A stretch of DNA of 64,000 nt from assembly GCA_045110675.1 (NCBI GenBank), contig JBGCGJ010000010.1:32529-96528 (forward strand), given 5' to 3'. Of this stretch, positions 25,710 to 35,536 are shown in pieces; within the stretch, counting starts at the first letter, position 1, and each line of letters starts with the position of its first letter. The notes below the pieces were generated by a model. The model did no database searches. It had not been told where the DNA came from and saw nothing but the letters and a program-made list of their open reading frames with translations. A program made the translations under genes and the position numbers. Origin of the DNA: JBALVT01 sp045110675 (lineage in GTDB: Bacteria; Pseudomonadota; Gammaproteobacteria; Pseudomonadales; Halieaceae).

Positions 25710-26885
25710 ATGAAAGTACTGCATGTCGGCAAGTACTTTCCACCCTATGCGGGAGGGATGGAAAATTACCAGCGCGACCTGATGGTGGCCACCCAAAAGA
25801 TGGGGATTGAGAATTCTGCAGTAGTCCATCAGAGCAATCTTGGGCTTCGGAGCAGCGAGGAAACCTTTAAAGCAGACGCGCAAGAAATACCGATAACCCG
25901 TGTGGCGGTATGGGCGCGGTTTCTCTTCACCCCTATGAGCCCCAGCTTTGGACTGCAGCTGAACAGCGCTATAAAGAGTGAAAACCCCGACGTGCTTCAT
26001 CTGCATATGCCGAATGTGTCGGCGTTTTGGGCGCTGTTGTTACCCAGGGCGCGTTCGATTCCGTGGGTTGTGCATTGGCACTCCGATGTAGTTGCCTCGG
26101 AATTCAGTATCGGGTTGCGGCTTTTTTACCGGTTTTATAAACCTTTTGAGCGGGCCCTGCTAAAGCAAAGCCGAAGGATCGTCGCCACGTCTCCTCCCTA
26201 TCTGGAAACCAGTAAACCATTGAGTGACTTTCGTGACAAATGTCAGGTTATACCGTTGGGGCTAGATCCCAGCTCATTGAATCAAATCCGTAGCTGCAGC
26301 ACTGCAGCCGACAACTCGACTCAATTGCAAGTCCTGGCTATCGGTCGTCTCAGCTACTACAAGGGTTTTGATGTCTTGATTCGGGCGATCGCGCTGGTGC
26401 CTGATGCCTGCTTGTCTCTCGTGGGTATTGGTGATCAAGAGGACCAACTCAAGGCACTCGTCAAACAGCTTGGGATAGATCAGCAGGTGCGCTTTACAGG
26501 AAAATTAAGTCCTGAAAAACTTGAGCGAGAGTTTATAAGTTGCGACTGTCTCTGCCTACCTTCACTGGAGCGAACCGAGGCATTTGGCATGGTATTGCTC
26601 GAGGCAATGCACTATGGAAAAGCTACAGTTATCAGCGACATACCTGGCTCCGGAGCGACCTGGGTCGTACAGGGAGAAGAAACCGGGTTAAAAATAACTC
26701 CGGGAGACGTGAGGCAATTAGCCAACGCGCTATTAGAATTGCATCGGGATCGTGATAAGATGGCGAGCTTCGGAGAGCACGGTCGACGCCGTTTCGATTC
26801 GCTATTCAATATCCGTCAATCCGCAACCGCAGTCGCCGAACTCTATCAACAGGTTAGCGGCATTGGTTGGCCTCGCTGTAACTAG
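25710..26885 (+). CDS. Glycosyltransferase family 4
   Basis: A 391-residue GT-B-fold transferase. The N-terminus VLHVGKYFPPYAGGMENYQR is the classical Gly-rich GT4 acceptor loop. LPSLERTEAFGMVLLEAMHY contains the E-x7-E nucleotide-sugar signature. It begins 23 bp after the preceding GT-like gene and ends 9 bp before the next, so it is the second gene of the cluster. The donor is probably a hexose or mannose nucleotide. The acceptor is unknown. Confidence 0.85.
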   Translation: MKVLHVGKYFPPYAGGMENYQRDLMVATQKMGIENSAVVHQSNLGLRSSEETFKADAQEIPITRVAVWARFLFTPMSPSFGLQLNSAIKSENPDVLHLHMPNVSAFWALLLPRARSIPWVVHWHSDVVASEFSIGLRLFYRFYKPFERALLKQSRRIVATSPPYLETSKPLSDFRDKCQVIPLGLDPSSLNQIRSCSTAADNSTQLQVLAIGRLSYYKGFDVLIRAIALVPDACLSLVGIGDQEDQLKALVKQLGIDQQVRFTGKLSPEKLEREFISCDCLCLPSLERTEAFGMVLLEAMHYGKATVISDIPGSGATWVVQGEETGLKITPGDVRQLANALLELHRDRDKMASFGEHGRRRFDSLFNIRQSATAVAELYQQVSGIGWPRCN

Positions 26886-26893
26886 GACAACGC

Positions 26894-27628
26894 ATGGCTG
26901 GAAGCCCAAAAAACCGTATTTCACTGCCCGGCGCAGTTCTATTGATTCCGGCATTCAATGAAGCTGAGGTAATCGCCGACGTGCTGGCCGAGATATTCCA
27001 CAATAGTGATCTAGCAGTCATTGTCATTGACGATGCCAGTACTGATAACACCGCCGCGCTGGCACGCTCTGCTGGGGCCACGGTTATTCCATTGCCCGTT
27101 CAATTAGGGGCATGGGGAGCAGTTCAAACAGGAATGCGCTATGCGCTACGCCACAACTACCACACAGTGATATCCATGGATGCAGACGGCCAGCATGAAG
27201 CCGTTTCACTGGAAGATCTGATTCACCCGGTGGCAAAAGGAGCAGCAGATGTATCCATCGGTGCCTGCACGCGCAGGGGCTCAATATCGCGTCATATCGC
27301 ATGGAAAATAATGAAACGAACCTCAGGCTTATCGCTGGAGGACATCACTTCGGGTTTTCGCGTTTACAATCTTGATGCCATAAAAATTCTGGCCGACTGG
27401 CGCGCAACTTTGTTGGACTATCAGGATATTGGCGTTTTGCTTCTGTTACAATCCAACGGCTTGAAGATTGTAGATGTGGAAGTAGACATGCGTCCACGCA
27501 GCAATGGTGCCTCTAAGATTTTCTACTCCTGGCTCATTGTCGCTTACTATATGTGTTCAACTTTACTGCTGGGACTAACTAAGCGAAAGCTTGCGGGGCG
27601 AGATCGCGACGTACATGCGCTCCGCTAA
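26894..27628 (+). CDS. Family 2 glycosyltransferase (dolichol-phosphate-mannose-synthase-like)
   Basis: A 244-residue GT-A transferase: VLLIPAFNEAEVIADVLAEI, VIVIDDASTDNT, and the metal motif SMDADGQHE. The DITSGFRVYN block and C-terminal RSNGASKIFYSW are those of polyprenyl-phosphate sugar synthases. It probably loads a sugar onto undecaprenyl phosphate for use by the large membrane protein downstream. Confidence 0.85.
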   Translation: MAGSPKNRISLPGAVLLIPAFNEAEVIADVLAEIFHNSDLAVIVIDDASTDNTAALARSAGATVIPLPVQLGAWGAVQTGMRYALRHNYHTVISMDADGQHEAVSLEDLIHPVAKGAADVSIGACTRRGSISRHIAWKIMKRTSGLSLEDITSGFRVYNLDAIKILADWRATLLDYQDIGVLLLLQSNGLKIVDVEVDMRPRSNGASKIFYSWLIVAYYMCSTLLLGLTKRKLAGRDRDVHALR

Positions 27629-27644
27629 AGATTGTGATTAAAAT

Positions 27645-28049
27645 ATGATTTCCATCATTACCGGCACTATCGGACTGGTAGTCGCTTGCATGATTATCTT
27701 GCTAATCCGTAAGGATAGATTGCATGTCAACCATGGGTTGGGATGGATTTTCGTTGCGTTCGGTTTCTCACTTTTAGGTTTCTCACCTAGTATATTCGAT
27801 AGTATTGCTAAATATTTTGGAGTGGCGTATCCGCCGGTATTGGCACTCTCACTCGGCATCGCGATTTTGGTACTCAAGATCCTCTTCATGGACATCGAGC
27901 GGTCTCACATCGAAATGCGCAATCAACGCTTAATTCAACGCATAGCAATGCTTGAAGCGGATCTCAAAGAGGGATTAAAAGCCTTGGAAGGGACCATACA
28001 ATCAGAGCAAAACATGCCGTCACGGAAAGGCGATAATCGTCCAGACTGA
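27645..28049 (+). CDS. DUF2304-family small membrane protein
   Basis: A 134-residue protein with three predicted membrane helices (ISIITGTIGLVVACMIILLI; LGWIFVAFGFSLLGF; LALSLGIAILVLKILFM) and a short cytosolic coiled-coil tail (HIEMRNQRLIQRIAMLEADL). DUF2304 proteins commonly sit next to GT2 polyprenyl-phosphate sugar synthases and are thought to help anchor or flip the lipid-linked sugar. Gap to the GT2 gene is 16 bp. Confidence 0.8.
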   Translation: MISIITGTIGLVVACMIILLIRKDRLHVNHGLGWIFVAFGFSLLGFSPSIFDSIAKYFGVAYPPVLALSLGIAILVLKILFMDIERSHIEMRNQRLIQRIAMLEADLKEGLKALEGTIQSEQNMPSRKGDNRPD

Positions 28050-28089
28050 ACAATTGCTGTATTTTGCGTCCACGAGGGCTTGAGCGAAC

Positions 28090-30813
28090 ATGGAGTATGC
28101 GCGGCTAGCGACTGGAATACTGATGCCTTGGCTAGTAGGCTATTTCTGGTTAGCAGCTACTGAGTCAAGATTCGCACCAAACACAAACGCAAACAAATTT
28201 CGCCAAGTCGGCTACGGCTTTTTCCTCGGCTATGGTGCTTTACATGGCATAATTTTGCTGGGATCGTTGCTATTTACGCGAGTCGAATTCTGGCCTGTAA
28301 TCGGCGTTCTCTCGCTCTTGAGCGTCGCTGGAGCCTTACTAAACTCTGGTATTGAAAAGCGGGTGATGAGCCCAGCACCGCGCAACTTCGAATTTACGAC
28401 GACTCATATCTTTTTGGCAATTTTCTTGACGTGGATAGCACTACACCTGCTGCTGTCAGTCATTGAAGTTGTCCATCGGCCAGTCTACCCCTGGGACGCC
28501 TGGTTAGCTTGGATGTATCGTGCAAAAGCTTGGTTCTACAGCAACAATGTACATGAACTCGCTTCGCCGAGCGATTGGCTAGACGGATCGGCCACTTCTG
28601 CCTACACGATTGAAGCTCACAACTATCCAACGTTCGCCTCAATAACGCCCTACTGGAGCGCGCTTAGTTTAGGCACATGGAGCGAAACCTTAGTAAACAC
28701 GCCAGTCATTGTTTGTGGGATTGCCTTAGGACTTGGCCTCTACGGCCAATGCCGGGAAGCAGGAATGGGGATTCTTTTATCAACTGGTGCAGTTTATCTC
28801 CTACTATCGATTCCTTTGCTAAATACACATTTGTCCTTAGCTGGATATGCTGATATCTGGATGGCAGGATTTACCGGCTTAGGGTTTGTAGCACTTATTC
28901 GCGGGCTGGCATCGCATGATCGATATCAAAAGCTACTTGGCTTTGGCTTAGTCGCTCTAGGAATGACTGTGAAGAATGAAGGGGTCGTCTGGTTTTATGC
29001 TGCAATTGTGACATTCATTTTCAGTTCGATCAGCATCCGATTTAGCTTCGCCGTCTTAGGTTCGGCTACACTCGTGGCGCTGACGGCCTGGGCAACCGGC
29101 TATCATTCGGTAGCTTTGCCCATCGTCGGCATAATAGGCGTGGTCGATGGCAGAATACACATCCCCTTTTTGGGTAGCCACCTTCTACAGGTTTGGGATG
29201 TCAGCTCCGCCTATCTCATAAGTTTTTTTGCTCGCGGTAGTTGGAACTTGCTCTGGCCACTGCTTTTGTGCGCCACAACTTCGCTACTCTTCATAAGCTG
29301 CAGAGCACAAGCGCGAACACACAAATTAGTGCTTCCTGTCGGGTCGGAATTGCCTAACAATGACAGTAAAGCATTAGTAAAACCTCTACTCACATTTTTC
29401 GTAGTCTTTATGGCTAGCCAATTCTTTATCTTTGGCCTAACAGAACAGGGACGCTGGGCGGAGTATTTCACAGCAATCAATCGATTGCCGCTGCACTTCG
29501 CACCGGCGCTTGTTTTTTGCATCGTTATATTTGTGCACATAATGAACACCGGCAATCCGAGGCAGAAGCTTGCCAGTAAAAGAGATGAGATTGGTGTTTC
29601 TACACTACCCAAATCGATTTTCGCCGTTGTTTGCGGTGGCGTGATAACCATTATTGGTTTATTGACGTACATGGCGATAGCGCTCCCCAGCGGCAGCGGG
29701 GAGCAGAGAGAATTTAGCGCCAGAGACTTTGAAATAGTGGTCGGTGCAGGAATCCTTCAGGATAAGAAAGGCATTATTAATCGGTTCGAAAACAACATTG
29801 CAATAGTCTCCAGTGGACCTATTTCTCTCGATAGCACCAAGCTACAAATAATTGAATTTCATATTGCAGGCGAAAACAATAAGAACGCGACTTTTTTTTG
29901 GCGTAACCGCGAGAATGCCAGGGAGCTGCACTCCCGCAAAGCCTCAGGGAAGGGAGACCAAGTCATCAACCTTAGCGACGCCCCTGAATGGGAGGGAATT
30001 GTTAGTGAAATTGGTCTATTATTCTACGACGATTCAGGCAAAACCGCTGAATTTCATTCGATAACTGTGAGCCCCCAAGATTGGACTTCCAAACTCGCCA
30101 CACTCTGGCAAGACTGGGCTCAGTTCCAATTATGGTCACAGAAATCCGTGAACTGGATACCTGACGGGGCAACAAATCCGTTAATTTCGCTGCAGTTGTT
30201 CATCACGCTTAGCTTGATAACAACAATACTGTGCATTGCTTTCACCTACAGAGGACTCCGAGGTGCCTGGGTTGCGCTCAGCTTCTGTTCCATCTCAGCG
30301 TGGATGGTCGCCGATCTCAGATGGACCGCGAACTCGATTTTTCAGGCATATCACACGGTGAAATACTATCGGCAAAACACTGAGCCGAAACACCTCGATA
30401 ACGGTGGGGATTTAGAAGTCGCCAGGTTGGTAGCTCAGGTCAAGCAAGCACTAGCTGGTGTTGACGCAAAGCTGTTGATTACAGCGACTAACCAACAAAT
30501 GCGTTTCCACACACTTAGGGCGAAGTATCATCTACTCCCGATCCCTTCAATAACGCATCCAGGCAAACCGGAAATGGACCCCACATATCTGTTGCTCCTC
30601 AAGCAACGTTACTTTGAACCCGGGGCATCGCCCCCAAGCGCCCAACAACGCGGAGACACAATTGGAAAACGAGTTAGCCGGACGCTTAAGATTTTGCTGG
30701 ATATGCCGGAGGGAACGCTATACCAATTAAAAGGATCTTCGAACTCAAGGGGAGCTAAGAGCACAGACGCATCGGTTGACAGTTCGGCTAGTCCCGGGAA
30801 AATCACACCGTAG
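28090..30813 (+). CDS. Large multi-spanning membrane protein, GT-C-like
   Basis: 907 residues, with about a dozen hydrophobic helices in the first 500 residues, then a soluble region (about 540-690) and two to three helices around 700-760. The motif VYPWDAWLAWMYRAKAWF after about residue 130 is an acidic loop that recalls the catalytic loop of GT-C/PMT-like polyprenyl-dependent transferases. The C-terminal segment (about 770-907) is hydrophilic. It follows the polyprenyl-sugar synthase and DUF2304 genes, as expected for a transferase that uses the lipid-linked sugar. No exact family was recognised. Confidence 0.6.
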   Translation: MEYARLATGILMPWLVGYFWLAATESRFAPNTNANKFRQVGYGFFLGYGALHGIILLGSLLFTRVEFWPVIGVLSLLSVAGALLNSGIEKRVMSPAPRNFEFTTTHIFLAIFLTWIALHLLLSVIEVVHRPVYPWDAWLAWMYRAKAWFYSNNVHELASPSDWLDGSATSAYTIEAHNYPTFASITPYWSALSLGTWSETLVNTPVIVCGIALGLGLYGQCREAGMGILLSTGAVYLLLSIPLLNTHLSLAGYADIWMAGFTGLGFVALIRGLASHDRYQKLLGFGLVALGMTVKNEGVVWFYAAIVTFIFSSISIRFSFAVLGSATLVALTAWATGYHSVALPIVGIIGVVDGRIHIPFLGSHLLQVWDVSSAYLISFFARGSWNLLWPLLLCATTSLLFISCRAQARTHKLVLPVGSELPNNDSKALVKPLLTFFVVFMASQFFIFGLTEQGRWAEYFTAINRLPLHFAPALVFCIVIFVHIMNTGNPRQKLASKRDEIGVSTLPKSIFAVVCGGVITIIGLLTYMAIALPSGSGEQREFSARDFEIVVGAGILQDKKGIINRFENNIAIVSSGPISLDSTKLQIIEFHIAGENNKNATFFWRNRENARELHSRKASGKGDQVINLSDAPEWEGIVSEIGLLFYDDSGKTAEFHSITVSPQDWTSKLATLWQDWAQFQLWSQKSVNWIPDGATNPLISLQLFITLSLITTILCIAFTYRGLRGAWVALSFCSISAWMVADLRWTANSIFQAYHTVKYYRQNTEPKHLDNGGDLEVARLVAQVKQALAGVDAKLLITATNQQMRFHTLRAKYHLLPIPSITHPGKPEMDPTYLLLLKQRYFEPGASPPSAQQRGDTIGKRVSRTLKILLDMPEGTLYQLKGSSNSRGAKSTDASVDSSASPGKITP

Positions 30814-31089
30814 CACTGCAGATATTCTGGACCAGCTCCATATTAACGGTAGTAACGAGTATACCGTTGCATAGCACACACTTCCCCGATATACGTTGTT
30901 ATTTCAGGCGGGGTATAAACCTAACCAAATTTTGGCTCGTAAAATAAAAAAGGCCTTTTTAACTGGAATAACCGGGGTTTCCAACCATTTAAAAATGGAG
31001 GAAGTAATTGGACGACATTTTTGTTAAGGTAAAAGAGGCCAAGACGTTTGAGTATGGGAAGCTTTAATTAAGTTGATTGGGGAAATATT
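30814..31089. other. Gap before the legionaminic-acid cluster
   Basis: 276 bp with no gene. It contains a short AT/GC palindrome (AAAAAGGCCTTTTT at about 30948) and GGGGAAATATT directly before the GTG of legB. Base composition turns AT-rich across it. It may carry the plus-strand cluster promoter. No ops/JUMPstart element of the usual GGCGGTAGCGT type is present. Confidence 0.4.
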
Positions 31090-32277
31090 GTGAATCAGGT
31101 CCTAGATATTATCGGTAGATCTTCTACTCTCTTTAGTAGCGAAATGCTCGATTGCGAATCGCAACTAATGGCGATAATTCGGGAATCATCGTTTCTAGTT
31201 GTAGGTGGTGCTGGCTCAATTGGTCAGGCTGTTGTTAAAGAAATATTTTCTAGATCTCCGAGAAAATTACACGTCGTCGATCTTAGTGAGAATAATCTTG
31301 TTGAGCTTGTTCGAGACATACGTAGTTCCCATGGATATATCAAAGGAGAGTTTAAGACCTTTGCCCTGGATATTGGATCAGTAGAATATGACGCATTTAT
31401 TGATCACGACGGTTCCTATGATTATGTACTCAATTTATCTGCCTTAAAGCACGTGCGTAGTGAAAGAGATCCATTTACGCTGATGAGAATGATAGTTGTA
31501 AACATTCTTAACACTGAAAAAACACTACAGCAGGCGTTAGATCATAAAACCAAAAAGTACTTTTGCGTATCGACGGATAAGGCCGCCAATCCGGTAAATA
31601 TGATGGGTGCCAGCAAAAAAATCATGGAATTGTTCCTGATGCGTCAAAGTTTAAACATGGAATTGTCAACAGCACGATTTGCTAATGTAGCGTTTTCTGA
31701 TGGTTCTCTATTACAAGGGTTTGATAATCGAATCGAGAAACACCAGCCCATTGTAGCTCCTAATGATGTCCAAAGATATTTTGTAACTTCAGAGGAGTCT
31801 GGGCAATTGTGTTTATTGTCATGCATTTTTGGCGAAAATCGAGATATCTATTTCCCAAAATTAAGCAAAAAACTAAATCTCATCTCTATGTCAGAAGTTG
31901 CAAAAAAGTATTTAGCTCAAAAGAATTTTACACCTTACGTCTGTGAATCTGAAGATCACGCTCGCGCCGAAATGTATCGAATATCGGGCTCAGAATGGCC
32001 GTGTTATTTCCCTACAAGTGATACCACTGGAGAGAAAAGTTTCGAGGAGTTCTACACTGATTCCGAAACCCTAGATATGGAGACTTATGAGAATATTGGG
32101 ATTGTGAAAAACAAAGCTGTTTTTGAAAATAGTGTTCTGGAGAATTTTGAGAAATCCATTGCTGAATATAGAAACAGCGGCTACTGGACAAAGAACGATT
32201 TGGTTGATTTGTTTACGCAAACCGCTCCAGGTTTTCAACATGAAGAAAAAGGAAAGTACCTTGATGAGAAAATGTAA
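31090..32277 (+). CDS. legB: Legionaminic-acid pathway NDP-GlcNAc 4,6-dehydratase LegB
   Basis: A 395-residue SDR-superfamily protein (polysaccharide-biosynthesis CapD/FlaA1-like clan). NAD(P)-binding motif GGAGSIG (39-45). NLSALKHVRSERDP is the usual substrate strand. STDKA (161-165) and MMGASKK (171-177) are the inverting-dehydratase catalytic region, with Met in place of the classical Tyr as in this clan. The N-terminus and sequence order match LegB, which acts on GDP-GlcNAc in Campylobacter. Start is a GTG with GGGGAA upstream. First gene of the AT-rich cluster. Confidence 0.85.
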   Translation: MNQVLDIIGRSSTLFSSEMLDCESQLMAIIRESSFLVVGGAGSIGQAVVKEIFSRSPRKLHVVDLSENNLVELVRDIRSSHGYIKGEFKTFALDIGSVEYDAFIDHDGSYDYVLNLSALKHVRSERDPFTLMRMIVVNILNTEKTLQQALDHKTKKYFCVSTDKAANPVNMMGASKKIMELFLMRQSLNMELSTARFANVAFSDGSLLQGFDNRIEKHQPIVAPNDVQRYFVTSEESGQLCLLSCIFGENRDIYFPKLSKKLNLISMSEVAKKYLAQKNFTPYVCESEDHARAEMYRISGSEWPCYFPTSDTTGEKSFEEFYTDSETLDMETYENIGIVKNKAVFENSVLENFEKSIAEYRNSGYWTKNDLVDLFTQTAPGFQHEEKGKYLDEKM

Positions 32278-32280
32278 AGA

Positions 32281-32469
32281 TTGGTGTTGATCTTGATGTG
32301 TGAAAAGGAAATTAGCGCGATTACAAATGAGAAGGGGTTTCGAACTTGGTTAATTTGGGCTTCTATGAATAGGCTTTCACTGCTTAGCAAAAAAATGTAT
32401 GTCAATTTACCGAGTGCGGAATGGCAGATCGATAAGCGGGTAATTGCGCTAAGAGGGACCTTGAAGTAA
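32281..32469 (+). CDS. Small hypothetical ORF between legB and the acetyltransferase
   Basis: A 62-residue (or 57-residue, from the ATG at 32296) frame that fills the gap between legB and the next gene. Its TAA overlaps the next ATG (TAATG). That tight packing argues that it is translated. The sequence, with NEKGFRTWLIWASMNRLSLL, has no domain I recognise and could equally be a decayed remnant. Confidence 0.35.
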   Translation: MVLILMCEKEISAITNEKGFRTWLIWASMNRLSLLSKKMYVNLPSAEWQIDKRVIALRGTLK

Positions 32470-33050
32470 TGCGCCCGCTTGTACTTCTTGGTGGAGGCGG
32501 TCATTGCAATTCATGTATCGATGTCATTGAGCAGGAAGCAAAATTCAAGATTGTGGCCATTTTAGATCCAGCTTTAAAAAAAGGGGCTAAAATTTACGGA
32601 TACGATGTGGTCGGAGGAGATGAAAAGGCAGTTGATTTTGTGTCAGAAGAAGTCTTTTTCTTAATAACCATTGGGCAAGTTAGGACGGCTGAAACTAGGA
32701 TCAAAACCTTCAATCTACTTACACAATTAAATGCAAAATTTGCGACCATAGTTTCGCCCAGAGCGTATGTTTCTAAACATGCAAAGTTGGGGTTAGGCAC
32801 GATCATCATGCATGATGCATTGATAAATGCAGGCGCATACGTTGGTAACAATTGTATAGTTAACACTAAATCATTAATAGAGCATGATGCTCATATTGGA
32901 AATCATTGTCATATATCAACAGGTTCTGTTGTGAATGGAAATGTTAAAGTATTAGAAGGAGCCTTTTTTGGTAGTGCTGCGGTTAGTAAACAGGGGGTGA
33001 CTGTCGAAAGGGGTGGGTTCATAAAAGCAGGGAGCATATTTAAGGGATAG
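32469..33050 (+). CDS. legH: NeuD/PglD-type sugar N-acetyltransferase (LegH)
   Basis: 193 residues. N-terminal Rossmann-like PLVLLGGGGHCNSCIDVI, then a left-handed beta-helix of hexapeptides (LGLGTIIMHDALINAGAYVG). The catalytic His region is SLIEHDAHIGNHCHIS. This is the PglD/NeuD/LegH class that uses acetyl-CoA on a 4-amino sugar. Next to legI it probably forms the 7-acetamido group of legionaminic acid. The start overlaps the small ORF stop. Confidence 0.85.
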   Translation: MRPLVLLGGGGHCNSCIDVIEQEAKFKIVAILDPALKKGAKIYGYDVVGGDEKAVDFVSEEVFFLITIGQVRTAETRIKTFNLLTQLNAKFATIVSPRAYVSKHAKLGLGTIIMHDALINAGAYVGNNCIVNTKSLIEHDAHIGNHCHISTGSVVNGNVKVLEGAFFGSAAVSKQGVTVERGGFIKAGSIFKG

Positions 33051-33051
33051 T

Positions 33052-34050
33052 ATGTCTGGAGTATTTGTCATAGCCGAAGTTGGTGTAAACCATAACGGTA
33101 AAGTAGAGATAGCTAGAGAGCTTATTGATGTAGCAAAGTCTGCCGGAGTGGACGCTGTAAAATTTCAGGCGTTTACTACATCAAAACTGGTTGCTGAGAG
33201 CGCCCCAATGGCTCAATACCAAGAGAAGAACACGCAGAAAGGTCAAACACAGTATGAAATGTTGAAGGCATTGGAGCTTTCACCACAGGATTTTGAATTT
33301 ATTTACCACTACTGTCGTGACCAAGGATTGGAATTTCTCTGTACGCCTTTTGACCTAGGGAACATTGATATGCTCGAATCTTTAGGCGTTAAAAGGTTCA
33401 AAATTCCCAGTGGAGAAATAAATAATTTACCCTATCTCAGGTACCTGAGTAGAAAAGCAGAAAGTGTAGTTTTGTCAACTGGCATGGCAGTGCTAGGAGA
33501 GATTGAGGATGCCATTGAAATTTTAACCACATCAGGAATGGAGAGAGATAAGATTACAGTTCTCCATGCAACTACAGAATATCCGACGCCGATGAACGAA
33601 GTTAATCTTAGGGCGATGCAGACAATATCAAATTCGTTTAAGGTTGCAGTTGGCTACTCGGATCATACTCTGGGAAGTGAAGTGGCGATAGCTGCGGTAG
33701 CTCTGGGGGCGACTGTAATCGAAAAGCACTTTACGCTAAGTCGAACAATGGAGGGACCTGATCACCGTGCAAGCTTAGAGCCTGACGAACTTCGGGGCAT
33801 GGTACAAGCGATTCGAAATATTGAAGTTGCGCTCGGAGATGGGGTTAAGAAGCCTACTTCGAGCGAAGGTAAGAATAAGCTTGTGGCGCGAAAGAGTATT
33901 GTGGCCTCTGAAGAGATTCCGAAAGGCCGAATATTTACGGAAGAGAATATTACAATAAAAAGGCCCGGAACTGGTTTGAGTCCTATGCGTTGGGATGAGT
34001 TGATTGGAACAACTGCTACTAAGGATTATAAGCCGGATGATTTGATCTGA
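33052..34050 (+). CDS. legI: N,N'-diacetyllegionaminate synthase (NeuB family)
   Basis: A 332-residue TIM barrel plus C-terminal SAF/antifreeze-like domain (about 275-332). It condenses a 6-deoxy-mannosamine-type sugar with phosphoenolpyruvate. Seen: IAEVGVNHNG, KFQAF, KIPSGEI, GYSDHTLG (His205) and VIEKHFTLS (His226), the two metal ligands, and ARKSIVASEEIPKG in the SAF domain. All catalytic positions are intact, in contrast to the paralogue at 41149. The ATG lies 1 bp after the legH stop. Confidence 0.93.
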   Translation: MSGVFVIAEVGVNHNGKVEIARELIDVAKSAGVDAVKFQAFTTSKLVAESAPMAQYQEKNTQKGQTQYEMLKALELSPQDFEFIYHYCRDQGLEFLCTPFDLGNIDMLESLGVKRFKIPSGEINNLPYLRYLSRKAESVVLSTGMAVLGEIEDAIEILTTSGMERDKITVLHATTEYPTPMNEVNLRAMQTISNSFKVAVGYSDHTLGSEVAIAAVALGATVIEKHFTLSRTMEGPDHRASLEPDELRGMVQAIRNIEVALGDGVKKPTSSEGKNKLVARKSIVASEEIPKGRIFTEENITIKRPGTGLSPMRWDELIGTTATKDYKPDDLI

Positions 34051-34492
34051 TTCAATTTTGGGTCTCAAAAGCTAATACATACCGTTCGATAATTGATAGA
34101 TACCTAATTGGAAATGGATTATCAAATGAAGAGCAAAACAACTGCTTATTCAAATATGATAAAGCCAAAATCGAATACCAATAGATTCATCTAACGAGTG
34201 CCTAAGTGATCACCGTCTAAGAGGGCTGTTTTGATTACAGTGATAGGCGTTTTTCATCGTAATAATTGAAACCCAGATATGACTTTTTCACACAATTGCA
34301 GATGAAGGTATGAGAAAATTGATACTCATGCGGCAGGTTATGGATTAGAATATCTAGAATAAGCATTGAGATGATATGTATTTTCCCTTCCAGACGGATA
34401 GTCGATTTATTAAACGGTAACAGCGTAAGTAGTAAGGTTGATACTACTTTTTTCATGAATTTGGGTAGCAACCGAGTAGAGTTTTACGATCT
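34051..34492. other. 442-bp silent gap inside the legionaminic cluster
   Basis: An AT-rich stretch with no convincing reading frame. A minus-strand frame at 34235-34471 looks random. It interrupts an otherwise tightly packed operon, so it may carry an internal promoter for ptmE onward, or be the scar of a lost gene. Confidence 0.4.
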
Positions 34493-35536
34493 ATGATTTC
34501 TGCAGAGAGTATAAAAATAAATGGCACTTGTACAATCCGTGACGCATTAAAAATTATTGATGAAGGTGGAGTCAAGATTGCTATTGTCGTAGATTCACAG
34601 AACATAGTTCTCGGTACTGTTTCTGATGGTGACATAAGAAGAGGGCTACTAAGAGGTGTGTCTTTAGAGGACACAGTTCAACAGGTTTATTCAACAACGC
34701 CAATTCTAGGCGGTGTAAATGAGCCTCGAGAGTTTATTCTAGAAAAAGCCCGCGAAAAGAAGGTGTACCAAATTCCGATCGTGGATAATGATGGCAAACT
34801 ATTAGGTCTCGATGAGCTGGATGAAATTGCCACTCCGCCTGAACGTAAAAATAAAGTTGTGCTAATGATTGGTGGCATGGGCGTTCGGCTTAAGCCATTG
34901 ACCGATAATATTCCAAAGCCTATGTTAAATGTTGGTGGCTCCCCAATTCTTGAGAGAATAATCCGACGTTTTTCTGACTATGGTTTTAAAAACTTTGTAT
35001 TCTGTGTGAATTACAAAGCTGAAATCATTGAAGAATATTTTGGGACCGGGAGTAAGTTTGGTGTCCATATTGAGTATGTCCATGAAACAAAGAGAATGGG
35101 TACAGCGGGAGCCTTAAGTCTTATAAAAGAAAAAATGACAGAGCCATTTTTTGTTATGAATGGTGATGTCTTAACTGATCTTAATTTCCAGCATCTTTAC
35201 GATTTTCATCTGGCGAATAGTGCAGATGCAACAATAGCCGTGAGGCAGTACGATTTTCAAATACCTTATGGCGTGGTCAAAATGCATGAGCATAAGGTGC
35301 TAGGTATTGAGGAAAAACCCGTAGAAACTTTTTTCGTCAATGCAGGAATCTACCTACTTGAGGCTCCCTGCCTAGAACTCATTCCGCCAGATCAATTTTT
35401 TGACATGCCGACTTTGTTTAATATGTTGGCAGATACAGGAAGAGAAACAGTATCCTTTCCAGTTAGGGAATACTGGCTAGATATAGGTCAAATTGATGAC
35501 TTCGAAAAAGCACAAATTGATATCAGCTCACTATGA
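34493..35536 (+). CDS. ptmE: CBS-domain sugar-1-phosphate nucleotidyltransferase (PtmE-like)
   Basis: A 347-residue fusion. Two CBS repeats (about 1-115; TVSDGDIRRGLLRG) precede a nucleotidyltransferase domain (about 125-347) with MIGGMGVRLKPLTDNIPKPM. The usual GGxGTR is GGMGVR here. The same fusion is known as PtmE in Campylobacter, where it makes the GDP-GlcN that feeds legionaminic-acid synthesis. Its stop overlaps legF by ATGA. Confidence 0.85.
   Translation: MISAESIKINGTCTIRDALKIIDEGGVKIAIVVDSQNIVLGTVSDGDIRRGLLRGVSLEDTVQQVYSTTPILGGVNEPREFILEKAREKKVYQIPIVDNDGKLLGLDELDEIATPPERKNKVVLMIGGMGVRLKPLTDNIPKPMLNVGGSPILERIIRRFSDYGFKNFVFCVNYKAEIIEEYFGTGSKFGVHIEYVHETKRMGTAGALSLIKEKMTEPFFVMNGDVLTDLNFQHLYDFHLANSADATIAVRQYDFQIPYGVVKMHEHKVLGIEEKPVETFFVNAGIYLLEAPCLELIPPDQFFDMPTLFNMLADTGRETVSFPVREYWLDIGQIDDFEKAQIDISSL

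Noticed and set aside
30814..31089. Possible ops/JUMPstart element (AACGGTAGTAAC near 30845)
   Set aside because: It differs from the GGCGGTAGCGT core at key positions, and the usual JUMPstart context is absent.
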